From Urophycis tenuis (lineage: Eukaryota; Chordata; Actinopteri; Gadiformes; Phycidae): a stretch of DNA of 64,000 nucleotides. The stretch's first letter is position 1. Each line of letters opens with the position of its first letter. Both the position numbers and the translations under genes were made by a program. The notes under the pieces were generated by a model. The model was not told the DNA's origin and made no database searches. It was given only the letters and a program-made list of their open reading frames with translations. Positions 21,401-33,101 of this stretch are shown piece after piece. The DNA lies in NCBI GenBank assembly GCA_036785325.1, contig JAXIVH010000124.1, positions 256,001-320,000 on the forward strand, read 5' to 3'.

Positions 21401-24387
21401 TCGACTGGTCGCCGCCTTAAATTACTGCTGTCTTCTTCTTGTCGAGCGCAGTGCGAGTAACCGCCATACCGATTCCCCCGCAGACTGAAGCTGTCCCCCA
21501 GCCCCTCGGCCCGCGTGACCGTCTCCAGGGTGACGGGCTCCTCCACCCGCAGCTCCAAGCGGAAGCGGCTGGAGGCGGAGGACGGCGCCTTCATGGAGGC
21601 GGCGGGCGCCCAGCTGCTGGTGTCGGAGGAGGCCACGGCCAGCGGCGCCGTGGCCATCCTGCCCACCGACATGGACGGGAACGCCGTCACGCTGGCCAAC
21701 GACACGGAGCAGGTACGGCGGGGGTTATGGCCATCCTTAAAAATATTTCTGTTTGCAAGTAACGACGCAAAACATTAAAAAGAGGGTCGTAGGTAGGACT
21801 TTTTTTTTCTTCAAAATTTTAAGTTAAAAAAAAAAGTACAATTTTGGTCATGGTGAATACGTCAAATTTGCATATCGTGACGTCACCGACTGCGTCTCCA
21901 ACCCGTAAAAGTTTAGTGATCTCCTTGACATCAGTCGACACGGTCACTGTAAGACTCGATGGGAGAAGGGATGGGTAAAGATCTGGGCACAAGTCTTCCA
22001 GGTCTTGGGGGCAGCCGCGGCCTACTGGTTAGGGCTTCGGACTTGTAACCGGAGGGTTGCCGGTTCGAACCCCGACCAGTAGGAACGGCTGAAGTGCCCT
22101 TGAGCAAGGCACCTAACCCCTCACTGCTCCCCGAGCGCCGCTGTAGCAGGCAGCTCACTGCGTCGGAGTTAGTGTGTGCTTCACCTCACTGTGTGATCAC
22201 TGTGTGCTGAGTGTGTTTCACTAATTCACGGATTGGGATAAATGCAGAGACCAAATTTCCCTCACGGATCAAAAGAGTATACTTATATACTTATACTTAT
22301 ACTTCCAGAACTTCGTGTCACGTTATAGTGGAGTCGAGATATTTCAATTTCAATGCATTTTTTGTATGTTTATGTATCTACGGTGCTTGAACCCGTATAA
22401 CTTTGAATGGTGACCGTGAACCATTGATGAAATGAAGCGAATATAAAAGAAAGAATGTAGCCTACGTGTGTATGTAGGCAATTTATATTTGCTATACTTA
22501 CTAAAATATAATTAATAGGGTTTTGTTGTAGTTGCATTCGTTGTTTGAAGAGTTAAAAAAAAAACGGTCTGTCTTAACGCAAGTTTGCAACCGGCAAGTC
22601 AGTCGGGCTAAAATGGAAAAAATATATAAATATTTGGGTTGGTCCTAAATTGACAGGGTCGGTCGCCTTACGGCAAACCCAAATATTTATAAGGATGGCC
22701 TCACCATAGATTCTCGACGTATCCCTTTGGACTGCAGTGGGTTTAATAGCGGGGAGGTGGAAAGGAGGAACGCGTAGCCTCGGAATCGCCTCTAAACAGC
22801 CTGCCACTGGATGTTGAAGAGCAGCAGACTCTCATGCCGCTCTCCTCTGCCAACAGGACCAGCCCCTGGGCAGCTGGCGGCTGAAGCGGCAGGTTGACGG
22901 AGGGGAGGAGGTCACCTACAAGTTCTCTCCCAAGTTCATCCTCAAGGCTGGCCAGTCGGTGACGGTAAGAGTGGCGCCAGCAGGAGTTCATAAGAAGGGG
23001 GGGGGGGAGGGGGGGGTACACACACAACAGACGCGGCACACGGGAGCATGGCGACAAGGGAGCGCTGGTCAGAGCTGTGCCAGTGAGACCTGGTGGTCCT
23101 CAGTTGTGTGTTTTCAAAATGGTTTAGCAGTTTGGGTTTCAAGTAAACTTGGGTTTCACGACAAAAAAAAAAAGTTACCTGGCGAGTAAATGTTGAATTT
23201 TGTCAATTTCTTTGAACGGAGCATGCATGGCTCATAAAGCCAAGTCTTGGGTGATCAAGTTTTTCACCGACAAATGAATGCTTGTGTGCGTCTGCCCTGT
23301 CCATAGGTCTGGTCTGCAGATGCCGGTGTGGCTCACAGTCCCCCGTCCGACCTGCTGTGGAAGAGCCAGGCTTCCTGGGGAACAGGAAATGACATCGTCA
23401 CCGTCTTGGTCAACGCTGATGGAGAGGTACTGTCGTCAGGACAAGCAAAAGACTTGATGCTGAGGGGAGAACTAGGTGGCATCTTATGTTTGTGTCATTA
23501 CCGTTTTGAAATGCCATTGAGACTGACCGGTGGTATTTCAAGATGGCCTCAAAACGGTTGTGTGTGAACCAGTGGGTGACACCATATCCATATGTTTATA
23601 CAGTCTACAGTGCATTTATAGGTGATGTTTTTACCTACAAATGACAGACAATATCTTGTTTAGTTTTTTTTTAGGAATCAAAGCAGTTGTACATGCTTGC
23701 CTCAATTTTTGTTTGTATAAACTACAACTTGTTAATGGTAAACACTGGCTGGATGTTTACTTCTGCATTGGGGTTCCCCTCCCAGCTAGCAGGCTGAACC
23801 AGTGCGGCCGCTACGCTAATGGCGCCTATTGGCAGCTGAGATAGCGGATGACGTCAATATAAGTCCAATATTTAACTGCACAAAATGCGACCGATGCGTG
23901 AAGACTTTAATCCACCCGCTGGGACAGCGTCTCACACAACGGTGTTCTCTACACAGGAGGTGGCCAAGAGGAGCGTTGCCAAGACAGAGGTAGAGAATGG
24001 AGAGGAGGAGGAGGAGGAGGAGGAGGAGGAAGAGGTGGTTATGGCAACGGTAAGCAGATACCTCCTGTCAACTTATCTGTGTTGATCAGACTACTGAGCT
24101 ATTACATGATGTAGTAGTGGTCTTTAAACAGACTAGATGTAATTCACACGTATTTATCGCTATAGTGTATTATGAGGTACAGCTCATCTCTAAGTGGTAA
24201 CAATTTTGCAGGTTCGGTCCAAATGTCTCTTGATAAATGGGTTTAATGGCGTATCTTGAAATGTTCTTACCCAGAATCGTACTAAAACGACACTGACATG
24301 TTTTTCATCGTTGAACGTTGGCTGATGTCTTCCCTTTCATCCGATTAGGGCAAGAAGACGTCATCCAGAGAGTGTGCCATTATGTGA
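15403..24387 (+). CDS. lmnb2: Lamin B2, 13 coding exons
   Basis: Nuclear intermediate filament protein of the inner nuclear membrane lamina. Exons: 15403-15615, 16627-16763, 18550-18706, 18831-18956, 19773-19871, 20320-20391, 20525-20650, 20851-21071, 21484-21712, 22857-22964, 23307-23426, 23957-24049, 24349-24387, totalling 579 codons plus stop (human 600). The head carries the PLSPTRISRLQEK mitotic phosphorylation motif, followed by the coiled-coil rod, the SKRKRLE nuclear localisation signal, the lamin tail Ig fold (SPPSDLLWKSQASWGTG), an 11-Glu acidic run and a C-terminal CAIM farnesylation box. SEKEEVTTREVSG and AEDGHAV favour B2 over B1, although CAIM is the human B1 box (human B2 has CYVM). 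Relative to LMNA exon sizes, canonical exon 1 is split 213+137 and exon 4 (171 nt) is split 99+72. Confidence 0.96.
16834..17288. mobile_element. Non-autonomous foldback DNA transposon with 9-bp target duplication
   Basis: Lies in lmnb2 intron 2. The ends read TAGCCTGG (16834) and CCAGGCTA (17288), a perfect terminal inversion. Both are flanked by the 9-bp direct repeat CCCGGGTCA at 16825-16833 and 17289-17297. A second internal inverted pair, around CCCATGCTGCTTTGC, lies at about 16847 and 17130. An ATG at 17010 opens about 23 codons (MAADTTLPFDAALESVLSSF then stop), resembling the truncated start of a transposase-type gene. A 9-bp duplication suggests a Mutator-like superfamily, but I did not recognise the family. 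Confidence 0.8.
22014..22312 (+). mobile_element. tRNA-derived SINE (V-SINE-like)
   Basis: Inserted in lmnb2 intron 9. The head has tRNA-like promoter boxes (TGGTTAGGGCTTCGG and GGTTCGAACCCC), then a conserved central block (GAGCAAGGCACCTAACCCC), a 3' body and a short TATACT-type tandem tail. Its paralogue is at 13848-14123. The family name is inferred from the central block. Confidence 0.85.
22625..22691. repeat. Perfect 16-bp inverted repeat hairpin
   Basis: The arm at 22625-22640 (TATAAATATTTGGGTT) is the exact reverse complement of 22676-22691, with a 35-nt loop. It is in lmnb2 intron 9. It could be a MITE remnant or an intronic RNA hairpin. Confidence 0.85.
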
Positions 24388-26350
24388 GCTTCCCCCTAAC
24401 CAATTTGTATTCCTGGTTTTCACCATAGAGCCACTCGCATATTTTTCTATTTGTCTTGTCTAGTTTTTTTTTTGTTTTTTTTAATGGCTCAGCAAGACAT
24501 GGACTTTTTTTTTTTACATTTCTACTGTTGTGCCCAGCCATGGACCTGCTTTTGATAATATACACAACTAGGTATCTTTATGATATTCAGTCATGAAGAT
24601 GGAAAGAACTCTATGTCAACACTGAAGTTGGCATCTGCCTGTGACTTTCGATCATCTGCAGTTACCTTTGCAGACTCTAAGGTAGTTTCTTCGGATATTG
24701 TTTGTTTTGAAGGTTGGTGGTTTAAGGGGATCATGTTTAGCTCTCTTGCCGACACATTTTGCAATTGAACTCCTGATATTAATGATTGCATGTGATTATT
24801 TTCTGCTTACTGGTAGCCAATTGGTAGGATTTCCCACCAAAACTCTGATAATGAATTAAGATTGACAATAATGTTTCAGCGGGCTATTAGAAACTCTGAT
24901 AATTTAATGGTATAGTTTCACATAAGTGCTAGATGTTACTCATTATAAACCTACCTTCAATGATGCAGCCTGCAAATATGCTCCCAGTGTTAGGGCGGGC
25001 AGTACTGGGGATGCATTCAGCCAATCATTGTGTTTCATCCCAACTAATTTCCCTTGGACAACTATTTTATATTTTTGAGTGCAGTTGGTCATTTCATGCA
25101 AAAACCTGCTATGATGGGTTTTTAGTCAGGAGCCAGGAGATGATGATTAATATGCAGCTATTATGGTTTTGTTTTTTGTATTACTTTTTTTGTTATTCCT
25201 TAAAAATTGTGATGGTGCTGAGAACTTGAAGCATAATGTCAAGAAATGGTCGTACACAATGTGGGAGTTAATGTAGTACCTTCAATATTTTAATATGACA
25301 GTTAAAAATGTTTGACCCAGAAATGTATATAATTGGAGTACATCATACTGAGAAAACAATGCCAGAGCACCAAAGAGTATTAATACAATAACTGGATCAT
25401 TGTAATGCAATTGAATCTCTTAATGTGTTGCTCACATAGGTGGCTATTTGAAGTTCAATATTCTAGAGCTACATTACTGACCAGACACTTCTATTCAACA
25501 TTAAACCATTCTACACTCCTATTATTCTGAATAATGGTAAAATTGTGTAATGACTTTAAGCAACAATCTAGCTTCAATTTTAACTTAATGGAATGTGTTT
25601 GATAGTCATTAGGTTATTATTGATTGCGTCCACCTTTCACATTCTGTGAAAATCCTAGTCTTATCAACTCGTTTCTTTTTTCAGTCTAGTTGATAGTTTT
25701 CAGTAGTCTGATGCAAGGAAAGTCAATGTTGTACCTTGTTTGGTAAAGGAACATCATAGTGAAGTTATTCCCACTAGAGATTATGTTGAAATTGGCAACA
25801 GGTATATGCCAGAGGTGAATTGGCATAGTGCTAAACCTTTCAAAGGTTGATAAATCATGTCAAATGTTTGGGTTGGCCTCCAAGCCCCATCAACGCCACC
25901 AGGAGCAGAAGTGTGGGTGGCTTTGATTATAAATGTATACTGCAGTTGGATGACTATTTCTTGGCATAACTTTGTTCAGTAATGTGATCCAATGCATACA
26001 CTGCTTTTCAGATTATATTGTATTACCCTGGGAATTGGTTACTATATTGTGTGTATTTCAATGCATTGCTTGTCATAAACCTATTTAGGCATTTTTCTGA
26101 TGTAATCCATTTGTTTCTAAATTTGTTTTAAACATTTGTATGGGTCTAGGGGTGTTTAGGGTAATTTGGATGTTCTGGAAAAGTGTTTTTTCCGGTGGCC
26201 CAGATAATTGGCATTCTGCATTCAAAGATGAGTAAGAATGCATGTTCTGCCACAGCTCGTTTACCAGAGCCAGACAAACTAAACTAATTGAACTGAGAAA
26301 TCTTAGTTGGAATTTGCTATTCCAGTATGCTGACAATTGGTCAATAAAAC
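24388..26350 (+). other. Probable long 3' UTR of lmnb2
   Basis: About 2 kb of AT-rich, ORF-poor sequence after the lmnb2 stop codon, with few obvious repeats. A plus-strand AATAAA lies near 26344. Lamin B genes commonly have long 3' UTRs. The end point is a guess from that signal, and part of this stretch could be intergenic. Confidence 0.4.
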
Positions 26351-27135
26351 CAATATACCATTCACACTGTAGACAAATGATCACAGGACCCTGGTGTCTG
26401 AAATAATAGGTCTGGTCATGCTCTGTGCTTCACACTTTTAAGTATGCACTTTGTTACTCCTGTATAGACTTGCACAGGATTTATCACCAGGTGTCCCTAG
26501 CTAAAACTAGTCTACACCCAATGTGATTTATGTCCAAATTTGGGTATCACTGCTTTGACAGAACACTGAACCATAACACCCAAATCCTAATCACCAGTGA
26601 AGTGAGTGTGGGGGGAGGGGGGTGCATGCCAAACGTCTGTTCATTCACCTTGATATAACTTTTTTGTATACATAAATGTTTTTAAAATACGTTGTCTCAT
26701 TTTGTTATTTATCTGGGGGTGGACATTTTGGCATTTATAGAATGAGTTATGGGTCTTCTGCGGAACTCAAATCCTCAACGTATTACTTTATGAATGAACC
26801 AAAGCATCCTAGAGTGCATGTGGCTCGCTCTGCCTGCCCTTACAGTGCTAGAATTTCCACTTCCCATCCCAGCAGCAGAAAAACATCATTCAAACTTGCT
26901 GTCAACCTTTATTGGCATCAGAAAAATAATTATACTTGTTTTATGGCAAACAAGACTTTATTGGCATCAGATTATAATTTAGACAAGCCAAAACGGGAAA
27001 AGCTGTGACTCAAAACACAGAGCAATGTGATAACCATTATCACAGGTTTTAGTGGAGTAGTGAACCGGTCCACTGGTTTGGGTGCTCAGGCCACATGTGT
27101 ATTTCAAGTAAACCAGGAATGTGAGCAGCGCTGTC

Positions 27136-27345
27136 TGTACTCTACTCCTCTGCCACAGCTGTATACTGTCTGTACTCTACTCCTCTGCCACAGCTGTGTA
27201 CTGTCTCTACTCTACTCCTCTGCCACAGCTGTATACTGTCTGTACTCTACTCCTCTGCCACAGCTGTGTACTGTCTGTACTCTACTCCTCTGCCACAGCT
27301 GTGTACTGTCTATACTCTACTCCTCTGCCACAGCTGTATACTGTC
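27136..27345. repeat. 35-bp x 6 minisatellite spanning the ctns stop codon
   Basis: Six units of exactly 35 bp begin at 27136, 27171, 27206, 27241, 27276 and 27311. They differ at only a few sites (for example GTATACTG versus GTGTACTG). On the minus strand the first transcribed unit (27345-27311) contains the last nine ctns codons and the TAG at 27319-27317. The other five lie in the 3' UTR. Confidence 0.95.
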
Positions 27346-30300
27346 TGGGATGTCGATACAGGCAGTAATGCTGCACCATGAAGAACACATCAAACAGCAC
27401 TGACAGCAGGCCCAGGCCAAACTTCGTAGGGTCACCAAATATCAAGCCCCACTCATCTAAAAACAAAACAAAAAGCAGTTGGTAGTAAATAGCAAACAAC
27501 AAAATGATACTAAATCAAAATTAAAGTGGTTAATCAATGACAGGTTGAAGAGAGAAATGACCAGCCAACAACCTTGCGTTACTGTTGCATTAAACAGAAC
27601 TATATTAGTTACCGTTGTTATAAGATTGCAACAGCATCTGTAGGATGCTGAACGTCCCCCCGGTGAAGTCCAGCATCACATTCCCTATGCTCCAGCCTAC
27701 TGTGCTCTTCCGTCTGTAGTTCATAAAAGCCTACAAACAAAAAAGGATATACACAATGAAAACGACAAGCAAACAGTATTTATTTGATGATGTGTGTGTG
27801 CATTTTGTTACCTACCTGTGGTATATATTTTATCAAAGTGATTCCAAGTTTAATGTAAGAGAAATAGTAGAGGTAATCCAGCCAGGTGATTACTTTTGCT
27901 ACTGCCACAAACAGGCTGATGAGGGCAAATGTCCAGCTGATAAGCAATAGCATCCATGAGACGCGGGACACCGTTTGATCACCCCTCTTGAGAGAGAGCA
28001 AATTGAGGTGAGATACACATTACCTTCAATAACAACAAGCCTTTCACATGTAACACATCTACCTCTGAATGCATCATTCAGAATTATGCAGACCGTATTC
28101 TTGAAACAAAGCCGGCAACAATTTTGTTTTTATTCATTTAACCTACATTACTTGTGCAGTCATGCAAACATGAACATCAGGTCAGTCCATTAATCAAATA
28201 AAAGCCATTCAATGTTTACATTTGAAATAAGAACTCAGATTGATGCCTTCAGACATTCTTGTTTTGGCTTTCACCGTTTTTGTCACCTGACGCACATTTC
28301 ATGCTCACCTAAGTGTGTAATGTGGGAGGAACATACATACCTCATACACTGCAGCTTGACACACGTAGATCAAGCAAAGCAGGACAGCGTGAAGACTAAA
28401 AAACACGTCGTTTGCATCTACAGGGTTAACTCCATTGGGGTTTACTTTAATGAACTCCTCCTAGAAACAGACATGTGAAAACACACACACACACGAAGAG
28501 ACATGGACTTAATACACTGCAAACAATATAACTTACTTATTGATGATACACAAGTGACCCTCATGTGAGCCAAAAAGATAACCACTTTGAGGGCACTTTC
28601 AAATCTATAGCTCAGTCAAATGTGATTTGAAAAATTGCCTGACGGACTTTATTGACAGTTTACAAATCTTTGTCTGAATTTGTTCAATAACAATCATTGA
28701 ATGGATGTTTGACTGATCAAACACACACTCAGACATTAACCACCTGATGAAGGGTGTGCAGAGACCAAGTAAGAAGTCAGGAGACTGTTAGACTGAAGGT
28801 TATGAATTTCATCATCCCCTTAATTCAGATTTCAGCTCACACCTGTTATCTTGTAACTGTTCCTTGTAATTGGGAACATGACCAACTTTTTTTTCAAGCA
28901 GGACTTGGGTTTATGTCTTTGGTCAGCACCATCCCAAACAAACTGGACTAAAAGGGTGGAACGCGCCATGGTCCAAATGGACCAAATACTGGTCAGGTCA
29001 GGAGTGAGTGCCCTGAAACATGGATGTAGTTAAGAATAACAGTTACCTTGATGTAAGGCACCCAAAACAATCCAATATTAAAAATGCTGTAGCAGATGAA
29101 GCCAGTCAAGTTCAGAGACAGGAAGTCAAAATTTAGACCTACGACACTGCAGTCAAAACACACAAAAGTAAAGTCAGTACTGCATATATGAGATTCCTTG
29201 TGCTAGGTTCACTTCAGTATTCAAAAGACAGACAACAGCATTAGTCTGCAGTCCTTAACAATCATTACAGAAAATAATATACTTATTTCATGAGGTACGC
29301 TTATTATTTGATACAGAATAATAAAATATAACCCAGAAATAAAATGTAACTATTTTGGGTGTAAATTAACGGGCACATTGCCCAAGCAAAATGAAAAACA
29401 GTCAAGACAGTAAAGTTACCTTTTCCTTCTCCAGTTTTCCCAGACTTGTGGGTAGAAAGAGATTGACCAGGCCACAAAATACACCCATCCTATCACCTGG
29501 TTCACAATAGATAGCGTGTAGCTGGAGACCACTGCAAAGCGGATCCTTGTGTAAAAGCTAGATAAGCAAGGGAAAATACGATCAGAGCTATAGACAAAAC
29601 GATGGAAAGAAAGGTATGCTTGCTATTGCTGACTTTTCTGATTATCTTACTTTTGCATTAGACTAACATATACCATCTATTGCCCTGCATTCTGTGTATT
29701 AACATCTTAACTCTTCCATTACAGTAAAATAAGGAAGCATTTCTGGTGATGCCGATTGTTGGAGAAATGCTCCCATAAATGAGGTGAATATGGATTAAAT
29801 GATTGATCCTGCAGAATAGAACCTACCTTGTGATTTCTGAGCTGTTACTCAGAAGATAAACAGTCACCTGACCAACAGCCAGGGCCTTCACCTCAAACCT
29901 CACAGAGGTCTCTCCTTGTTCTAACAAAACCTAGAGAGTACCAATGATTAGACAACAAAATACAATGTCTTCAACACTGAATGAAATACAATAATGATGT
30001 TGTCATACTGATGTTTCTGTGTTGGAAATAAACTGTCACATCACTTTCCATTGGGTCAGCAGCATGTTTAGGTTGTTTGCATTGGTTATGATCAGTCACT
30101 GTTACCTGCTGAGGCAATGTGATGACTGTTGCGTAGTTCTGCTTGGAGCTGTAGGTCACATTAAATTGGATTGCTGCAGACTGGTTGACCGGAGAGCTGG
30201 GCAGAAATTGCAGATTAAGAGAAGAACAATACTTCAGTAACCCCTTCAGGGATCATTAGGTCAACGGCAATATTTTACTCTGAAAAAAATCGAATAAGGC

Positions 30301-30873
30301 AGTCAATTAATGACTGTAAATACCTGGCTGAGATTGTGACATTTGTCGCAGACATCTGCTCGAGGTGAACAGCATCAGGAGCCATCAGTGACACCGTGGA
30401 GCCTTGAAGACAGGGGGAGGAAATGGCATACAATTATCTCCCAGTGCTAGTCAAACTGCCTGGATGCTCATTTATTTATGTATTTATTTATTTACCCAAT
30501 ACAGTAATACTATTAGTATACTAGCACTGGTTAACCTAGCAATTGAAATGTTTGAAACTTGTTCTGGTGACTTTCTTACTGTATTAGCAGCAATGAAATG
30601 TTTCACCTTCTGATGACTAATGTACTCTTTGCAAGTCGCTTTGGATAAAAGTGTCTGCTAAATATGAATGTAAATGTGCATGTAAATGTAATACAGCCAG
30701 TCTAGCCGAAGCTGTGCAAACTGCACCTTTTGACACCTCATGACACTTGTTAGATGCATGCTGACTAAATGGATTTGCGGCAGTACAACAGGTCACTTGC
30801 CTGATGAATGGTGTATGAAAGAGGAAAACAGCCCCAGCGCCAGCAGCATAAGCGTCGTCCTCCTTGTCGTCAT
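27317..30873 (-). CDS. ctns: Cystinosin, lysosomal cystine/H+ symporter, 10 coding exons
   Basis: Exports cystine from lysosomes. Minus-strand exons: 30873-30801, 30402-30324, 30196-30106, 29930-29827, 29557-29420, 29146-29047, 28460-28341, 27986-27816, 27730-27613, 27456-27317, giving 377 codons plus stop (human 367). An N-terminal signal peptide (MTTRRTTLMLLALGLFSS) is followed by a luminal domain with N-glycosylation sites (NVT, NQS, NSS), then seven membrane segments. The two PQ-loop motifs are SFYPQVWENWRRKS and KYIPQAFMNYRRKS, and IFGDPTKFGLG is diagnostic. Intron 1 uses a GC donor (CAG|GCAAGT); only that site keeps the frame. The C-terminus reads LYRHPRQYTAVAEE in place of the human GYDQL-type lysosomal signal and is encoded by a minisatellite unit. 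A possible non-coding first exon ends at a GTAAGT donor near 31792. Confidence 0.95.
30516..30672 (+). repeat. Dispersed retroposon 3'-end repeat
   Basis: Plus-orientation copy in ctns intron 1 of the repeat at 63395-63560 and, inverted, 10181-10326. It shares the start GTATACTAGC and the tail CAAGTCGCTTTGGATAAAAG. The body matches the 3' end of the L2-like LINE fragment at 63158-63560, so it is probably a 5'-truncated LINE or a SINE using that LINE's tail. Confidence 0.82.
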
Positions 30874-31792
30874 GTTTTCACACCAGTCAGCACTCTGACT
30901 AAGCTCACATGACCAGATCAGCACGCTCCTTCACACAGTGGGCAAGGCCACGCACAGCCTAGTGAGAAAACAAACAAAATCCGGCCCGTGCCGACCTTGT
31001 GATACTATGTCATAACCTGCCATAAAGTGACATGTCTGCTACTACAATCAACTAACACTTGTACTACTAATCATAACAACAATACTACTTCTATCAAGCA
31101 GCAGCAACAATAATATATGCCCATGAAACAATGTTTACTGGTCCAAAAAAAAACATGGAAAAAAACAACAACAGACAATTTGGCCTCCTCGACTTGACAA
31201 CCATGACATCATTTGGCCCTCAGTGAGGACTGATCGGGGAACCCTGGGTTAAATCATTATGAATACATTTCTTTTGAACAATATTACATGGACAATGAAT
31301 CAACAAACACACATAAAGATCGAAACGTATTGAGGTACTTCAATAGAACCATCGGAAGCTGAGGTCGTTGTTTTTGACGCGATTACTCAACTGACTCGAT
31401 TAGTCAAAGTTGGTTAGTGATGTGTAACACTTTAGTGTCGCTCACTTGGTAGGCTACGATCAACAGCAGTAGGGCTTCATTCATATCACTCCAATAACAT
31501 GTCACATAACATGAACTAAGTAGGCTACATCAAGCAAAGTTTCGGGTGTTTCAACTGAAAGGTATTTGACAAAATATTAGCCGTAAAGGTTTTAGACGCA
31601 TAGTGTTAAATCAAATTCATAGTCTCCCACTGCTGGCAGGTAGTGGCAGAGTGTTGAGAGGGAGTTTGTGAGACGCTGCAGTAAACAGGGACAGTTCCAG
31701 CTGTTGTTAACCTCATCAGCTCATTATCTGCCTCACACGCCAAACACGAAGCCACGTCACCCTTTGGCCAGACTGCTTTAGTGAACACTTAC

Positions 31793-31818
31793 CTTCATTT
31801 GCTTCGTGTAGTTTCCGT

Positions 31819-31849
<31 letters not shown>

Positions 31850-31960
31850 CCTTTAAGTTTACCTCACGGCTTCTCCACAGCAGCTGTAAACCATCGGACT
31901 GTCGCCCACTGCCCGATTGGTAGCTCCTCTGCTCCGTACTGCACATGCGCTGTGACTGTA
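31793..31960 (-). promoter_or_regulatory. Candidate ctns non-coding first exon and promoter
   Basis: On the minus strand a consensus donor AAG|GTAAGTG ends a putative leader exon at 31793. A poly-T/poly-A run lies at about 31818-31842. The region is upstream of the ctns ATG exon and oriented correctly. Transcription start and splicing to the coding exon are inferred, not seen. Confidence 0.35.
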
Positions 31961-32024
31961 CGGCACCTCTACACGAACAAAAACATGACAACATGACAAC
32001 CCAACAATGTTAACTCTCCCCACA

Positions 32025-32107
32025 CAGTACAGTAGGTGGCGATGATGCACCACCAGTTGGGTGTGAAGAAGAAGAAGAAGAAGAAGAAGAAGAAGAAGAA
32101 GAAGGTT
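32025..32107 (+). mobile_element. Non-LTR retrotransposon 3' tail with (GAA)n
   Basis: An AGTAGGTGGCGATGATGCACC-like block is followed by CACCAGTTGGG and about fifteen GAA/AAG triplets (32062-32105). The same layout recurs at 32920-32980, in the same orientation. This tail type is familiar from teleost LINEs. Confidence 0.7.
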
Positions 32108-32269
32108 AAAGATGTATGGCAAACCATATGGCCAGGATACAAATCTCAGAATTTAAATACTTATGGTGTGTTTGATGAGAGGATCACTGGAAAAAAATTG
32201 AACAAAGTACAAAAAAAACCTCATGAGAGCAGTGGCATGTTCTGATTTGGGGGCAGATGGACAAACACT

Positions 32270-32980
32270 GTTGACAATGGCTGTGTATATTTATGGTGCT
32301 GAAGCTAACACTGGAGAAATGTCAACACTGAGAAGGTAGAAGATGTGAATTATTGCAGACAGGAAGGAATGTAGGAACAGTGATGTGTTGTAGTTCCAAA
32401 CACAAGCAGTTTCACTATGATGAGAGGTCCAGTGCAGTGGCTAAGAGTGCCAGGGAAACAGGACATGTAATGCAGGATGCAGGGACATGAACAAAGAATC
32501 ACCACAGCAAAGGAAATGGACAATGGGCAGTAGTGGGTCCAGAGTATTAAGGGGAGACATTACTATTGACTACACAAATCACTTGGAGAGGGAGTGAGGA
32601 GATAGGAGCAGGCTAAGAAAACACAGATTAAATGCATCACTTAATTTAATTGGTATCAGATAGGAAACAATAGAACATATATTAGTGCAGTGTAGCAAAT
32701 ATGATATCGAGAGGGAAAGGCTGTTGGAGATAGATGTGGAGTTGCATGCGATAATAGGGGGGAGAGGAAGGATTGGGGTGTGTTGTGGGCCTTTTCACGT
32801 AAAATCAGAGTAATAAGAATAGTACTACCACAACAATACATAGTCAAATGAATAATAATGATTAGACGTTGATTTCACACAATTCAGAATAAGCAGGATG
32901 TGACTTCAGACCCCAGTGCACTAGGCGGCGATGTACCTCTAAGCTGCCTGCGATCCACCAACAGAAGAAGAAGAACACGC
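32270..32980 (+). mobile_element. Decayed non-LTR retrotransposon 3' end
   Basis: A broken coding remnant around 32610-32760 reads LRKHRLNASLNLIGIR, a stop, then ETIEHILVQCSKYDIERE. That is the C-terminal Cys/His segment of LINE reverse transcriptases. It is followed by a GGCGGCGATGTACC-like block and a GAAGAAGAA tail near 32965. It lies in the roughly 1.1-kb space between the divergent ctns and mrpl55 genes. It is not functional. Confidence 0.7.
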
Positions 32981-33101
32981 TGGTGCTAAACTGCTGCCCT
33001 TGTGCGTCCCGGTAATGTGTACGGCTAGCACGGCTGCCATTCGGACAACAAAAGGGGGATTAAAATTGGGCTAGAGTCAAGTTTTTATAACGCATGCAGA
33101 C

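Noticed and set aside
22014..22110. Possible functional tRNA gene
   Set aside because: Only promoter boxes resemble a tRNA; no cloverleaf closes, and the sequence continues into a SINE body.
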